A DNA stretch of 64,000 nt from Phycisphaerae bacterium (GCA_035275405.1 DATEMU010000012.1:372001-436000); one strand, 5' to 3'; shown: positions 32,861 through 42,010, numbered from the stretch's first letter. Translations and numbers: made by a program. The notes: generated from the letters alone by a model not told the origin.

Positions 32861-32947
32861 ATCGGGGAGTGAAAAGTCAAAGGGTTGAAAAGTCAAAAAC
32901 AGAAGTTCCGTCGCGGGGACGCCCGGCCGGCGCGCAGGGGCGCGCCC

Positions 32948-32976
32948 TTAACTTCATACGGCGGCTGAGCGATAAT
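32948..32976 (+). promoter_or_regulatory. Candidate promoter for DAHP synthase gene
   Basis: TTAACT (32948-32953) and GATAAT (32971-32976) with a 17-base spacer, about 20 bases before the start codon. A GC-rich palindromic stretch (32929-32946) lies upstream. Confidence 0.45.
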
Positions 32977-32996
32977 GATCGGCGCGAGGCAATATT

Positions 32997-34013
32997 ATGA
33001 TCGTTGTCATGAAGTCCGGTTGCACACCGCAGGACGTTCAACACGTCGTCCAGCTTTTGCGCGAACGGGGGTTGAAGGACCACGTGATCGTCGGAACCGA
33101 TCGCACCGTTGTAGCGGCGATCGGCGACAAACGGCAGATCGACATGAGCGCGATCGAAAACGCTCCGATGGTCGATCGGCTGGTGCCGATCCTGTCGCCG
33201 TACAAAGTGGCGAGCAAGGAGGTTAAGGGCGAGCCTTCGGTGATTTCGATCGGCCAGGGCGCGACGATCGGGGGGAAGAAGCTCTGCGTGATCGCCGGAC
33301 CGTGCAGCGTGGAAGATGAAATACAGATCATGGCGTCGGCGCACGCCGTGAAGGCGGCAGGCGCGGTGGGTCTGCGCGGCGGGGCCTTTAAGCCGCGGAC
33401 AAATCCATACGAGTTTCAGGGACTGGGCGAAGAGGGCCTCAAGCTGCTGCGCAAGGCCGGCGAAGAAACGGGCCTGGCTGTCGTGACCGAAGTGATGAGC
33501 ATCGATCAGGTAGAGTTGGTGGCCGAGTACGCCGACGTGCTCCAGATCGGGACGCGAAACATGCACAATTTCAATCTGCTCGTCGCCGCGGGACGCACGA
33601 AAAAGCCGGTCATGCTAAAGCGCGGCTGGAGTGCGACGCTGAACGAATTCCTTCTGGCCGCCGAGTACGTCATGAATGAAGGCAACACGAGCGTCATCCT
33701 CTGCGAGCGCGGGATTCGCACCCACGAGACCTATGTTCGCAACACGCTGGCGCTGGGGATCATCCCGGCGATAAAGCGCGAGTCACACCTGCCGATCGTG
33801 ATTGATCCCTCGCAAGGGACGGGCCACGCCTACATGGTTCCGGCCATGAGCCGCGCGGCAATCGCGGCCGGGGCGGATGGCCTCCTCATCGAAGTTCATC
33901 CCGATCCCGAGCACGCGCTCACCGATGGCGCGCAGTCCATCACGCCCCAGGTCTTCGCCGACCTCATGAAGCAGATCGCGGCGATCGCTCCGGCCATTGA
34001 GCGGACCGTCTAG
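32997..34013 (+). CDS. aroF: 3-deoxy-7-phosphoheptulonate synthase (DAHP synthase)
   Basis: First step of the shikimate pathway: phosphoenolpyruvate plus erythrose 4-phosphate to DAHP. 338 residues, the type I-beta form with a ferredoxin-like N-terminal domain (residues 1-70, [20 protein letters not shown]) that in relatives senses Phe or Tyr. The catalytic barrel shows [13 protein letters not shown] (metal/PEP site), [43 protein letters not shown] and VIDPSQGTG, with [16 protein letters not shown] at the end. GAGG lies nine bases before the ATG. The type I-beta N-terminal domain makes feedback control by aromatic amino acids likely. Confidence 0.95.
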   Translation: MIVVMKSGCTPQDVQHVVQLLRERGLKDHVIVGTDRTVVAAIGDKRQIDMSAIENAPMVDRLVPILSPYKVASKEVKGEPSVISIGQGATIGGKKLCVIAGPCSVEDEIQIMASAHAVKAAGAVGLRGGAFKPRTNPYEFQGLGEEGLKLLRKAGEETGLAVVTEVMSIDQVELVAEYADVLQIGTRNMHNFNLLVAAGRTKKPVMLKRGWSATLNEFLLAAEYVMNEGNTSVILCERGIRTHETYVRNTLALGIIPAIKRESHLPIVIDPSQGTGHAYMVPAMSRAAIAAGADGLLIEVHPDPEHALTDGAQSITPQVFADLMKQIAAIAPAIERTV

Positions 34014-34561
34014 ACGCTGACGCGTGGGAGATTCGCGTGGCGCCTACGTCGCGTCAGTAGCGGTCCGACTCGGTCTGATTCTTGGTAGCCCGAGCAGGAG
34101 GTCGTCAAGCCCGACGTGGTTTGGATTGGCTGACCAGTCTGGTCTAGCGATCGACCTGACCCACGAAGTGTGTGCGGTAGGTATCGCAACTATATTGCCT
34201 TTAGATAGTTATGTGATACAGCGTGCCGCCTTGGATTCGGCTGGGGCCGAAGGAGCCGCGCCGCCAGCAGCGAAGAACTTCCGCCAAGGCTTGGATTAGG
34301 CTCTTTTCAGACATGTCAGGAGTAGCTATAATAAGGCTCAGAAGGCAAGCCTCTTGGGAATAAATTCCCGCCACCGCGCGTTTGTTCTTGCGGGTGATCG
34401 GGACGGTGGGCTTGTGTCCAGATCGATCGGCTCGGCGCGTGTTGCCGCGAAAGATCGGCAGCGGCATCGGATCTTGTCGGCTTGGATTTCAGGCAAGCGG
34501 ACTCAAGTTGGAGATCACGCCCTTTTTTGCCACGGATTGGCAGGTACAAGGAGTTGTTATC
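34014..34561. other. Long leader region before pseudopilin
   Basis: About 550 bases without a supportable gene. The second half, after the candidate promoter, would be a 5' leader of about 220 bases. It includes small hairpins GGGAA/TTCCC (around 34356-34369) and AAGATC/GATCTT (around 34450-34476), and a run of six Ts shortly before the Shine-Dalgarno. No known riboswitch class was recognised. Confidence 0.4.
34304..34332 (+). promoter_or_regulatory. Candidate promoter for pseudopilin gene
   Basis: TTTTCA (34304-34309) and a perfect TATAAT (34327-34332) with a 17-base spacer, in a locally A/T-rich stretch. Confidence 0.45.
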
Positions 34562-35428
34562 ATGTTATCCCGCAATCGCAAGTCGACGGGTTTCACGCTA
34601 ATCGAGCTGTTGGTGGTGATATCCATCATCGCGGTGTTGATCAGCATACTTCTCCCCGCGCTCTCCAGCGCATTACTGCAAGCCCGCAAAATCCGCGACC
34701 AGGCGAACCTCAAGTCGATGGGTACGCTTGCTCAGACCTATGCCAGCGAGGACCCTAAAGGCATCATCGGTCCGGTCCACCCCGAGTACAACAACTTCTG
34801 GTACGAGGGCTACGCCGAATACGGCGGCGGGGCGGGGACCATGAACTTCGTCAATTGGGGCGAGGAATTCGATCCACGTACGCGACCGTTCAATCGACTG
34901 ATTTACGGCCCGCGGGGCATTGTGGCCAACACGGCGCCGGGGGATCGCGGCGTGTTTCAGGAGTTTCAGTGCCCTGGGAATGAACTGGGCTGGCAGGAAT
35001 GGCCGGGATTCGGGACCGATCCTCGCGAGACGGAATCGTCTTATTATAAGGCCAATGGCACCGCCTATCGCATGAACAACGTCACATTTGACGACGGAAA
35101 TGTCTTAGGGACTTACGGCCGGTCGGTGACCCAGATCCCGGACGCATCTGTCACCATCGGATTCATGGAGTCGAGAGTCTTTCAGACGCTCTGGACGAAC
35201 GAAGTCTGGGGTATCGTCGAACCCGGAGAGTTGACCGGCTATCACGGAAAGCTCGGCTTTTTCAACATCGTCTACACGGACGGGCACGCCGATTTCAAGG
35301 ATTTTGGAAACGGCACCTATTACCAGCACATCATCTGGGAAAACCACTCCGAGTGGAACGAGTACGATATGCGCGGAAGCTGGGGACGATTCGATTGTCT
35401 CCCGAACCCGCCCATCGGAGAACTCTAA
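34562..35428 (+). CDS. Pseudopilin-like protein (prepilin-type N-terminus)
   Basis: 288 residues. The type IV prepilin-like leader is short and basic (MLSRNRKSTG), cleaved before FTLIELLVVISIIAVLISIL with Glu at mature position 5. The rest is a soluble domain with aromatic-rich segments and the planctomycete-type late motif VYTDGHADFKDFG. Members of this group are numerous in planctomycetes and are presumed components or substrates of a type II secretion/type IV pilus-like system. ATG 34562 follows AAGGAG, so the longer frame from 34382 is rejected. The next gene, a zinc-ribbon membrane protein, follows about 90 bases later before a shared terminator. Confidence 0.85.
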   Translation: MLSRNRKSTGFTLIELLVVISIIAVLISILLPALSSALLQARKIRDQANLKSMGTLAQTYASEDPKGIIGPVHPEYNNFWYEGYAEYGGGAGTMNFVNWGEEFDPRTRPFNRLIYGPRGIVANTAPGDRGVFQEFQCPGNELGWQEWPGFGTDPRETESSYYKANGTAYRMNNVTFDDGNVLGTYGRSVTQIPDASVTIGFMESRVFQTLWTNEVWGIVEPGELTGYHGKLGFFNIVYTDGHADFKDFGNGTYYQHIIWENHSEWNEYDMRGSWGRFDCLPNPPIGEL

Positions 35429-35519
35429 GCGTGACGACGGGTATCGCCCGTGCGGAGTGTTCGTTCAGAAACAAAAAAGTAGGGCGGGCGACTTTTTACG
35501 TCCGCAGGGACGCAATTAG

Positions 35520-35903
35520 ATGAGCAAGAAGAACATTATTGCTGGCGTGGTGCTCGTCGTCGGCTTGGCCGTCAGCATCTATCTCTGGAGCACGGTCGGA
35601 ATGGGCGAGGATCCAGGCGACCAAACCGTTGCACAGAAGATGATGGATTTCACCTGCCCGGCATGCAAACAGACCTTTCAATTAAGCGTGGCCGACGCCG
35701 GAGCGATGCGTCGGGCCAACAACGGGGAAATCGTCTGTCCGGGTTGCGGGGCAACCGGCGCGCAGAAGGAAGATCTTGAAGTCGTACTCGGTGGCGGTGG
35801 CTTCAAGGACGATTCGGAAGAAAAGCCTGCCGAAGAAGCCGTGGCCGCCGAGCCTGCCAAGCCCAAGCCGGCTCAGGGCGGTCGGAAGAAAATTAACGAA
35901 TAA
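35520..35903 (+). CDS. Membrane-anchored zinc-ribbon protein
   Basis: 127 residues. A single N-terminal helix (IIAGVVLVVGLAVSIYLW) is followed by CPACKQTFQL and, about 28 residues on, CPGCGATG: two CxxC knuckles likely to bind zinc. The C-terminus is a charged, Ala/Pro/Lys-rich tail. It follows the pseudopilin gene and the pair ends at a strong terminator, so it may assist the same secretion or pilus-like system; this is inference from position. Confidence 0.7.
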   Translation: MSKKNIIAGVVLVVGLAVSIYLWSTVGMGEDPGDQTVAQKMMDFTCPACKQTFQLSVADAGAMRRANNGEIVCPGCGATGAQKEDLEVVLGGGGFKDDSEEKPAEEAVAAEPAKPKPAQGGRKKINE

Positions 35904-35937
35904 GAACCGCTACTCAATGGAATTGGCTTGACCTTGA

Positions 35938-35967
35938 ACGGGACCCGCAGTGGTCCCGTTTTTTTTC
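35938..35967 (+). terminator. Rho-independent terminator
   Basis: ACGGGACC (35938-35945) pairs with GGTCCCGT (35952-35959) around six bases, followed by a T run to 35967. It closes the pseudopilin/zinc-ribbon transcript. Confidence 0.9.
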
Positions 35968-36083
35968 GTATCGAAAGCCGTCCGAGACTCCCGGATTTTG
36001 GGCCCCCAAACCCCTATGAACTAATCCGCTCACTTGGTAAAATGTTTTAGCACGCTCGTAACTGGGTACTGAAAAGTGCCACA

Positions 36084-39011
36084 ATGACCAATAGCGCATT
36101 AGCACGTCGTCGGTGGATCATCGCCCTCAGCGGCGTGATCTGCAATTCAATGTGCCGCGTTTCGGATGCCGAGCCCCTCCGCTTCGGCTTCCTATGGCAC
36201 ATGCACCAGCCGGTTTATTACCCCTACGAGTCCATCACGCAGACGCAGGCCAACGGGCGGTACACCTTCAACGTCATCGACATCCACAACCAGCGGTTTG
36301 GGCCGTACTCGACGTGGCCGCGCGACGCCGTCCAAGCCGGCGCCGGTTTGCCTCACCTCGGCGCATCGGTGAGCTTCAGCGGCTCGCTCATCGAGAATCT
36401 CAACGCCCTGGCCGCGGCAGGCGTCAACGGCGGGATGTGGACGAACTGGTTCAACGGCTATCGCCAGGGCATTGCGCTGGCGACCACGCTGGGCAACCCG
36501 CGGCTGGATTTGGTCGCGTTCGGCTATCACCACCCGCTCCTTTCTCTGCTCGACGTGCAGGACATGCGGATGCAGATCAAGCTGCACAAGCACGTGTATG
36601 GACAGGCGTGGGCGGGGGGACCGGCGTACAGTGCAGGCATGTTCCCTCCGGAGACGGCGTTCTCCACGCGGATCATCCCGGCGCTCGTCGCCGAGGGTGT
36701 CGAGTGGGTGCTCGTCGACAACATCCATTTCGATCGGGCGTGCGCCGGATACCCGCACACCAACGCGTCATGTATTTACGCGCCGAACGCGGCGGATCAG
36801 ATCAACCCGGATCCGGCGACGACCGGTGGGGCGTGGGTGCAGCTCAACAACCTCTGGGCGCCCAGCCAGGTCAGCGCGCCGTTCGGCTATCAGCCGCATC
36901 TCGCGGAGTATGTCGATCCCTCGACGGGAGAGATCGCGCAGATCATTGCCGTGCCGGCGGCGCGCTACGAGGGCAACGAGGACGGCCGCGGCGGCTACGG
37001 GGCGTTTCTCTACGATCAGGTGATGGATGCGTATCTCGCGTACAACAACGACCCGGCCCACCCGATGTTTGTCGTGCTGCACCACGATGGTGACAACTAC
37101 GGCGGCGGGACGGACGCATATTATCACAGCAATTTTCAGAACATGATCTCGTGGGTGACCAGCGATCCGGACTACGAGGCCACAACGGTGCAGGACTATC
37201 TCGATCGCTTCCCGGTCGCGGCGGGCGACGTGATCCACATTGAAAACGGCGCCTGGGCAGGGGCGGATTGCGGCGACCCGGAGTTCAAAAAGTGGCTGGG
37301 CGATCCGAACGGGAGCGGCTGGAGCCCGGATCGCAACAGTTGGGCCGTTTTGACCGCGGCGAAGAACCGCGTGTTCATGGCGGAGGCGATCGCGCCGGCG
37401 GTGAGCATGCAAAACGTCATGACCGGCGGCGGGACGAATACGGAGAAGGCCTGGCACTATCTGCTTTGCTCCGAAGCGAGCGACTATTGGTACTGGGATA
37501 GCAGCGGCGAACCGTGGGACAGCAACGTGACGCGCGGATGCAATCAGGCTGTGTCTTTTGCGGATTCGGTGATCGCCGGGCAGACGGACACGACGCCGCC
37601 GACGGTCTTCGTTCCGCAGCGCGAGCCCTACAACCCCGGCGGTATCGAATGGGGTCCGTCGGTGGAGCCTTCGGATTTCGAGGTATGGACCTACGCCGAC
37701 GACGTGAGCGGTTTGACGAGTGTTACGTTGAAATGGCGAGTCGATGGCGACGGCCTCAATCCGATCGCCTCGATTCAGAACGAAACCTATGCGGGCGGGC
37801 CGGAGGTCGGGGTGTGGAATAGCGCGGCCATGAGCGTGACACCGCCGCCGACGGTGCCGGCGAATATTCTTGCCGCCACGTATCGAGCGTCGCGTTACGC
37901 GGCGATGATCACGGGGCAGCAGGACGTGCTGATCGATTATTACGTCGAGACGCTGGACGGCGCGGGGAACCTGGCGCGGACCGACATTCAGCATGTTTAT
38001 GTCGGAACGACGGCGACCGGCGGCGGCGACGTGGTCGAGGTCGCCCCCGATCCGCCACTGGCGGGGCAGAATGTCACGGTGCGTTACGACCCCGCGGGAC
38101 GGCCGCTCGCCGGGGCCGGGACGGTCAAGATGCATTATGGGTTCAATACCTGGAACCCCGTCATCTCACCGGATCCGACCATGACATGGAATGCGGGGAT
38201 TTCGCGCTGGGAGATGACCGTTGCCGTGCTGGGCAGTGCGACGCAGCTCGATGTGGTCTTCAACAACGGCGCGGGGACCTGGGACAACAATGGCGGGCAG
38301 GATTGGCACTTTGCCGTGCAGGGCGGCGCGCCGGAACTCGGGTGGACGATGGACGGGCAGCGCGATGCCGACGCCAGTCTCGTCGCACAGAACGGCGCGA
38401 TGTCGCTTTACGCCGGCGTGCGCGGCACGAAGTTGTATGTCGCCGCGCCGGATGCGGGCGAGGGCAACGATCATTTCATCCTCGTCGCGGCCGTGCCGGG
38501 CGCACTGCGGGCGGCGCCGTGGGCCAAGGCTGGTCAGGTCGCGGATTGGAGCGCGTTCCTGGCGGACGAGAACAACAACGACTACGAAGGCTGGTTCGAT
38601 CAGGGCGCGGGTGTGCCGGTGCAAGCCATGACCGGGGCGAACGGAGGCTATCTCGAAGGGACGATCGATCTGGCGGCCGAGTTGGGCGCGATGCCGGATC
38701 AGGTGTACCTCGCATTCTTGCCATATACGAACAACGACGGCGGTACGCTCGTGTCGGGGAGCCAGGTACCGGCCTCGATCAACGCCAATGGAACCGTCGA
38801 GGCCGGTGAGTACGTCTTGTTTCAGACGTACTTGCGCGGCGACCTCAACGCCGACTGGAGCGTCGATCTGCTTGACGTGTCGGGCTTCGTTGAGGTCTTG
38901 CTGGGCAACGACATTGATACGGCACATTTCCGGGCGGCGGACATGGACGGCGGGGGAGAAGCTAACGGCGCGGACATCGCGGCGTTCGCGGCGACTATCA
39001 TGGCCCCGTAG
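36084..39011 (+). CDS. GH57 glycoside hydrolase with starch-binding and dockerin-like domains
   Basis: 975 residues, secreted (N-terminal signal, residues 1-29). The GH57 hallmark HMHQP is at 39-43, the family fold continues with GGMWTNWFNGYRQG and FGYHHPLL, and MFPPETAF holds Glu190, the likely nucleophile; the acid is probably the Asp in LHHDGDNYGGG. GH57 enzymes act on alpha-glucans (amylopullulanase and alpha-amylase types). Residues about 500-640 are an Ig-like segment (TTPPTVFVPQREPYNPGG); about 655-755 resemble a CBM25/53 starch-binding domain (VTVRYDPAGRPLAG, MHYGFNTWN, DVVFNNGAGTWDNNGGQDW). About 760-910 is a DOMON/CBM9-like region. The last 60 residues carry two dockerin-like Ca loops (DLNADWSVDLLD and DMDGGGEANGAD). 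A maltogenic or pullulan-degrading role outside the cell is likely. Confidence 0.85.
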   Translation: MTNSALARRRWIIALSGVICNSMCRVSDAEPLRFGFLWHMHQPVYYPYESITQTQANGRYTFNVIDIHNQRFGPYSTWPRDAVQAGAGLPHLGASVSFSGSLIENLNALAAAGVNGGMWTNWFNGYRQGIALATTLGNPRLDLVAFGYHHPLLSLLDVQDMRMQIKLHKHVYGQAWAGGPAYSAGMFPPETAFSTRIIPALVAEGVEWVLVDNIHFDRACAGYPHTNASCIYAPNAADQINPDPATTGGAWVQLNNLWAPSQVSAPFGYQPHLAEYVDPSTGEIAQIIAVPAARYEGNEDGRGGYGAFLYDQVMDAYLAYNNDPAHPMFVVLHHDGDNYGGGTDAYYHSNFQNMISWVTSDPDYEATTVQDYLDRFPVAAGDVIHIENGAWAGADCGDPEFKKWLGDPNGSGWSPDRNSWAVLTAAKNRVFMAEAIAPAVSMQNVMTGGGTNTEKAWHYLLCSEASDYWYWDSSGEPWDSNVTRGCNQAVSFADSVIAGQTDTTPPTVFVPQREPYNPGGIEWGPSVEPSDFEVWTYADDVSGLTSVTLKWRVDGDGLNPIASIQNETYAGGPEVGVWNSAAMSVTPPPTVPANILAATYRASRYAAMITGQQDVLIDYYVETLDGAGNLARTDIQHVYVGTTATGGGDVVEVAPDPPLAGQNVTVRYDPAGRPLAGAGTVKMHYGFNTWNPVISPDPTMTWNAGISRWEMTVAVLGSATQLDVVFNNGAGTWDNNGGQDWHFAVQGGAPELGWTMDGQRDADASLVAQNGAMSLYAGVRGTKLYVAAPDAGEGNDHFILVAAVPGALRAAPWAKAGQVADWSAFLADENNNDYEGWFDQGAGVPVQAMTGANGGYLEGTIDLAAELGAMPDQVYLAFLPYTNNDGGTLVSGSQVPASINANGTVEAGEYVLFQTYLRGDLNADWSVDLLDVSGFVEVLLGNDIDTAHFRAADMDGGGEANGADIAAFAATIMAP

Positions 39012-39098
39012 GGGCCCCGAAGGGCCTGCCAGCGGTCGCAACTTATTCTCTTAACTTGTTATATATTAAATATTTACTGAATATGCGTTAGGTCGTCG

Positions 39099-39154
39099 TT
39101 GCAGTTGCGTATATCTTTATGATATCATTGTGCTAGACAGGCTGGGGGCTGTCT
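39099..39154 (+). promoter_or_regulatory. Candidate promoter and leader hairpin for SPFH gene
   Basis: TTGCAG (39099-39104) and TATCAT (39123-39128) with an 18-base spacer, then a hairpin AGACAG/CTGTCT (39135-39154) at the expected RNA 5' end. Upstream, 39045-39090 is the most A/T-rich stretch of the neighbourhood. Confidence 0.4.
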
Positions 39155-39176
39155 CACTAGAAAGGAAGGTTGGGTC

Positions 39177-40088
39177 ATGGCATCGGAATTTGAGCGCGTC
39201 CCACGGAATGGTTGGGCTTTACTGGTCGTGATGCTCGTCCTTTCCATCGGCGTGATCGCCGGACAGATCTGGTCGATCTACGACTGCGTCCAGCAAGTCA
39301 AGCAGCATACGCTGACGTCGGGGTTCTGGCTGGGAATGCACATCACCGGCTGGGCGCTGGCGATTCTGATCGTCTTCATCCTATGGTTCGGATTCTTCAC
39401 GCTCGAGCCGAATACCGCCGCCGTACTTCTGCTCTTCGGCGAGTACAAAGGCACGGCCCACCGGCAGGGGTTTCACTGGGCCAACCCCTTCTACCACCGG
39501 ATCAAGGTCTCGCTGCGGGCGCGGAACCTGAACAGCGAAAAGCTCAAGGTCAACGACCAGCGCGGCAATCCGATCGAGATCGCGGCGGTCGTCGTGTGGC
39601 GGGTGAAGGATACAGCGCGGGCCGTGTTCGACGTGGATGACTACACGCATTACGTCTCCATCCAGAGCGAGTCGGCAGTGCGGCACCTGGCCAGCAGCTA
39701 TCCCTACGACAGCCACCAGGAAGAGCTGTCGCTGCGCGGGAGCATGGACGAGGTCTCGCGGGCCCTGCAGGCAGAATTGGAAGAGCGCTTGTCCAAGGCC
39801 GGCGTGATCGTCGATGAGGCGCGGCTGGCCCACCTGGCCTACGCCCCGGAGATTGCGGGAGCGATGCTGCGGCGGCAGCAGGCCGAGGCGATCGTCGCCG
39901 CGCGGACGCGAATCGTCGAAGGCGCGTGCGGCATGGTGCAGATGGCCCTGGCGCACATCGAGAAGGACAAGATCGCCGACCTCGATCCCGAGCGCAAGGC
40001 GGCGATGATCAGCAACCTGCTGGTGGTGCTCTGCAGCGAGCAGGCGGCCCAGCCGGTCGTGAACGCGGGGACGCTGTATACGGGTTGA
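39177..40088 (+). CDS. SPFH/Band 7 domain membrane protein
   Basis: 303 residues. Two N-terminal transmembrane helices (about residues 12-33 and 50-73) lead into an SPFH (stomatin/prohibitin/flotillin) domain: [65 protein letters not shown], then a helical segment with [20 protein letters not shown]. The C-terminal helix contains the REIVEGAC-like stretch [17 protein letters not shown]. Such proteins oligomerise in membranes and organise microdomains or proteases. The start follows GGAAGG. A ribbon-helix-helix gene follows after 43 bases; the two are probably an operon. Confidence 0.9.
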   Translation: MASEFERVPRNGWALLVVMLVLSIGVIAGQIWSIYDCVQQVKQHTLTSGFWLGMHITGWALAILIVFILWFGFFTLEPNTAAVLLLFGEYKGTAHRQGFHWANPFYHRIKVSLRARNLNSEKLKVNDQRGNPIEIAAVVVWRVKDTARAVFDVDDYTHYVSIQSESAVRHLASSYPYDSHQEELSLRGSMDEVSRALQAELEERLSKAGVIVDEARLAHLAYAPEIAGAMLRRQQAEAIVAARTRIVEGACGMVQMALAHIEKDKIADLDPERKAAMISNLLVVLCSEQAAQPVVNAGTLYTG

Positions 40089-40094
40089 TGATCC

Positions 40095-40114
40095 CACGGG
40101 CAGAGACGCCCGTG
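40095..40114 (+). repeat. Hairpin repeat between SPFH and RHH genes
   Basis: CACGGGC/GCCCGTG around six bases, seven bases after the SPFH stop, followed by CCACT. The 3' end GTGCCAC is shared with the palindromes in the ribosomal cluster. Confidence 0.55.
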
Positions 40115-40131
40115 CCACTGGGGCGTTTTTC

Positions 40132-40326
40132 ATGGCGGACAAGAAGGCCATCCTGCTGCGAATCCCGCAGGACTTGTGGGATCAGTTGAACCGCTGGGCG
40201 CGGGCGGACCTGCGGAGCCTTAATGCGCAGATTGAGTTCTTGCTGCGCGATGCTGTGAGGAAGAGATCTGGCCGACCGCCGGAGAACGCAAACGCACCAA
40301 AGGAGAGCGGCTCCGAGGCGCCCTAG
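40132..40326 (+). CDS. Arc-like ribbon-helix-helix protein
   Basis: 64 residues. KAILLRIPQDLWDQLNRWA then RSLNAQIEFLLRDAVRKR is the beta-strand plus two-helix pattern of Arc/MetJ-type DNA-binding proteins; the SLNAQIEFLL helix is typical of small RHH proteins that sit beside SPFH genes in other bacteria. The C-terminus is a short polar tail. It probably dimerises and binds DNA, perhaps controlling its own operon. No toxin gene is adjacent, so a toxin-antitoxin role is not supported. Confidence 0.8.
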   Translation: MADKKAILLRIPQDLWDQLNRWARADLRSLNAQIEFLLRDAVRKRSGRPPENANAPKESGSEAP

Positions 40327-40496
40327 AACTTTGTCGGAGTGCATAAGTCAAGACTGGGACAACCTTTGCTGTTGTCGCCGTCTTGATCATCCTCGATTGG
40401 CAGGACCTTTGGCACGCGAATTGCTGAGAGGATTCGCAACCAGACATGGCGCGGGGAGTTCATCACTCGCGCTCTGCCCTCGTCGGAGGAAAAACG

Positions 40497-41684
40497 ATGT
40501 CCACGACAATACACCAACTCAGTATTGATGCCGGGTCGCGTTTTGTCTCAAAGAAGGGGCTAACGCTTTATTTGTTCGAGCCGCAGCGAATGGAAGGGTT
40601 ATCCACATTCCTGTTTGCCGCGATGACGCTCGCCATAGGCGTACCGTCGTCCATAGCGAGCGCTGATGTGTGGTCTGTGAGCAATCTCCACCCTGCCATC
40701 GCAACATTTTCCGAGGCCTACAGTGCGAGCGATGGCATGCAGGTGGGTCAAGCATCTATAGGAGGCCAGTACCACGCCAGCTTGTGGAGCGGCAGCGCCG
40801 ACTCATGGGTTGACCTCGACCCCGCAGGATCAACGGAGTCGTATGCCAATGGAGTGAGCGGAAGTCAGCAGGTGGGCTATGCCTTGGTGGGCGGACATTA
40901 TCGCGCTAGTTTGTGGAGCGGGTCCGCCATTTCATGGGTGGATCTTTCCCCTTCCGGGTCGACGGATTCTTCAGCCAACGGAATATTCGGCGGCCACCAA
41001 GTCGGAGAAGTCTTGGTGGGCAATCAGTATCACGCTAGCCTTTGGAACGGCACGGCCGCTTCTTGGGTTGATCTCAACCCTGTAGGGTCGGTAGATTCAC
41101 GTGCCATCGGCGTGGGCGACGGCCAGCAGGTGGGCTACGCCTCCGTGGGCGGCCAGTTTCGTGCCAGTCTGTGGAGCGGTTCCGCTGATTCGTGGGTAGA
41201 CCTTTCTCCAGTGGGGTCAAACGAGTCCTACGCTTATGGTGTGAGCAGCGGACAACAGGTAGGTCGAGTGGTCGTGGGTGGACAATATCGCGCAGGCCTT
41301 TGGAGCAACTCTGCCGCGTCGTGGGTGGACCTCAACCCCGCCGGCTCGCTCTGGTCGATCGCCTTTGGTGTGTGGGGCAAGCAGCAAGTAGGCGAAGCTG
41401 CAGTGGGTGGCTATGGTCGCGCCAGTCTATGGAGTGGGAGTGCCGCGTCGTGGTTTGACCTAGGCGCATTGCTTCCTGCAGACTTCACCATTTCAAGTGC
41501 TCGAGGCATCTGGAGCGATGCCAATTTCACCTACGTGGTTGGGTACGGCTTCAACACGGTGAGCGGCCGTAATGAAGCTTTGCTGTGGACGCAGGCGATC
41601 CCCGAGCCGGGCGCGGTGGCGTTGTTTGGGTTGGGGTACTTGCTCGTCGCGATGAGGCGGCGGAGGGCCCGTCGGTTTGTTTGA
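40497..41684 (+). CDS. PEP-CTERM protein with tandem 43-residue repeats
   Basis: About 395 residues. A long N-terminus leads to a signal peptide (EGLSTFLFAAMTLAIGVPSS, cleaved near IASA). The body is six tandem units of 43 residues containing QQVGYA.VGGQYRASLW and SASWVDLNPAGS, similar to the HAF-type extracellular repeat. The C-terminus IPEPGAVALFGLGYLLVAMRR has the PEP motif, a hydrophobic helix and a basic end, the exosortase sorting signal. ATG 40497 follows GGAGGAAAAA; a start at 40590 (MEGLST) would give a shorter signal peptide and cannot be excluded. Likely an exported surface or matrix protein; a beta-propeller made from the repeats is plausible. Confidence 0.8.
   Translation: MSTTIHQLSIDAGSRFVSKKGLTLYLFEPQRMEGLSTFLFAAMTLAIGVPSSIASADVWSVSNLHPAIATFSEAYSASDGMQVGQASIGGQYHASLWSGSADSWVDLDPAGSTESYANGVSGSQQVGYALVGGHYRASLWSGSAISWVDLSPSGSTDSSANGIFGGHQVGEVLVGNQYHASLWNGTAASWVDLNPVGSVDSRAIGVGDGQQVGYASVGGQFRASLWSGSADSWVDLSPVGSNESYAYGVSSGQQVGRVVVGGQYRAGLWSNSAASWVDLNPAGSLWSIAFGVWGKQQVGEAAVGGYGRASLWSGSAASWFDLGALLPADFTISSARGIWSDANFTYVVGYGFNTVSGRNEALLWTQAIPEPGAVALFGLGYLLVAMRRRRARRFV
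40719..41486 (+). repeat. Six in-frame 129-base tandem repeats
   Basis: Units start near 40719, 40842, 40971, 41100, 41229 and 41358. Each encodes 43 residues with a conserved ASLWSGSA core (first and last slightly divergent). The array lies wholly inside the PEP-CTERM gene. Confidence 0.85.
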
Positions 41685-42010
41685 CCGTCGCCGACGCCAT
41701 TTCTATGATGAAGCATCTGTAGGCAATTTGCCGATCGAATGGATACCGCCATGGCCGAGATGCCCCATTTACTTCTGAGCTTCATCGAAAGCACCGGCTT
41801 TCGGCGCTGGTGGTCGCATGGGCCAGTGTGCCACAAGGGCTCCATCGGCGCATCCGATTTCATGTCCACCGTCTTCAACGAATGACCGATTAGATTCCTG
41901 TGAACTTCGTCCTGCACGGGTGCTTCAGGCGTCCGCGCGGGCCGCTCGTTGGAATCTCCGAAATCGTGTCAATCCTGTGCATCTTGTCCAAATGCTCCTG
42001 AGGTCTTCCC
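41685..42010. other. Intergenic region
   Basis: About 325 bases between the repeat protein and lysine aminotransferase. It includes a degenerate copy of the GCACCGGCT palindrome near 41791-41810. A 48-codon frame at 41739 has no recognisable motif and no good ribosome-binding site. No terminator or promoter is clear. Confidence 0.4.

Noticed and set aside
34024-34299. 91-codon frame after DAHP synthase
   Set aside because: Low-complexity product, no ribosome-binding site, and it overlaps a region of lower GC that holds the pseudopilin promoter.
36768-38135. 455-codon minus-strand frame inside the GH57 gene
   Set aside because: Arg/His/Val-rich shadow of a GC-rich coding strand; the plus-strand product has clear family motifs throughout.
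40132-40326. Antitoxin of a toxin-antitoxin pair
   Set aside because: The fold fits an RHH antitoxin, but no toxin-like gene lies next to it and the partner is an SPFH protein.
41739-41885. 48-codon frame with a Trp-Trp motif, possibly a gene remnant
   Set aside because: Too short, no good ribosome-binding site, and no recognisable family; may be chance.
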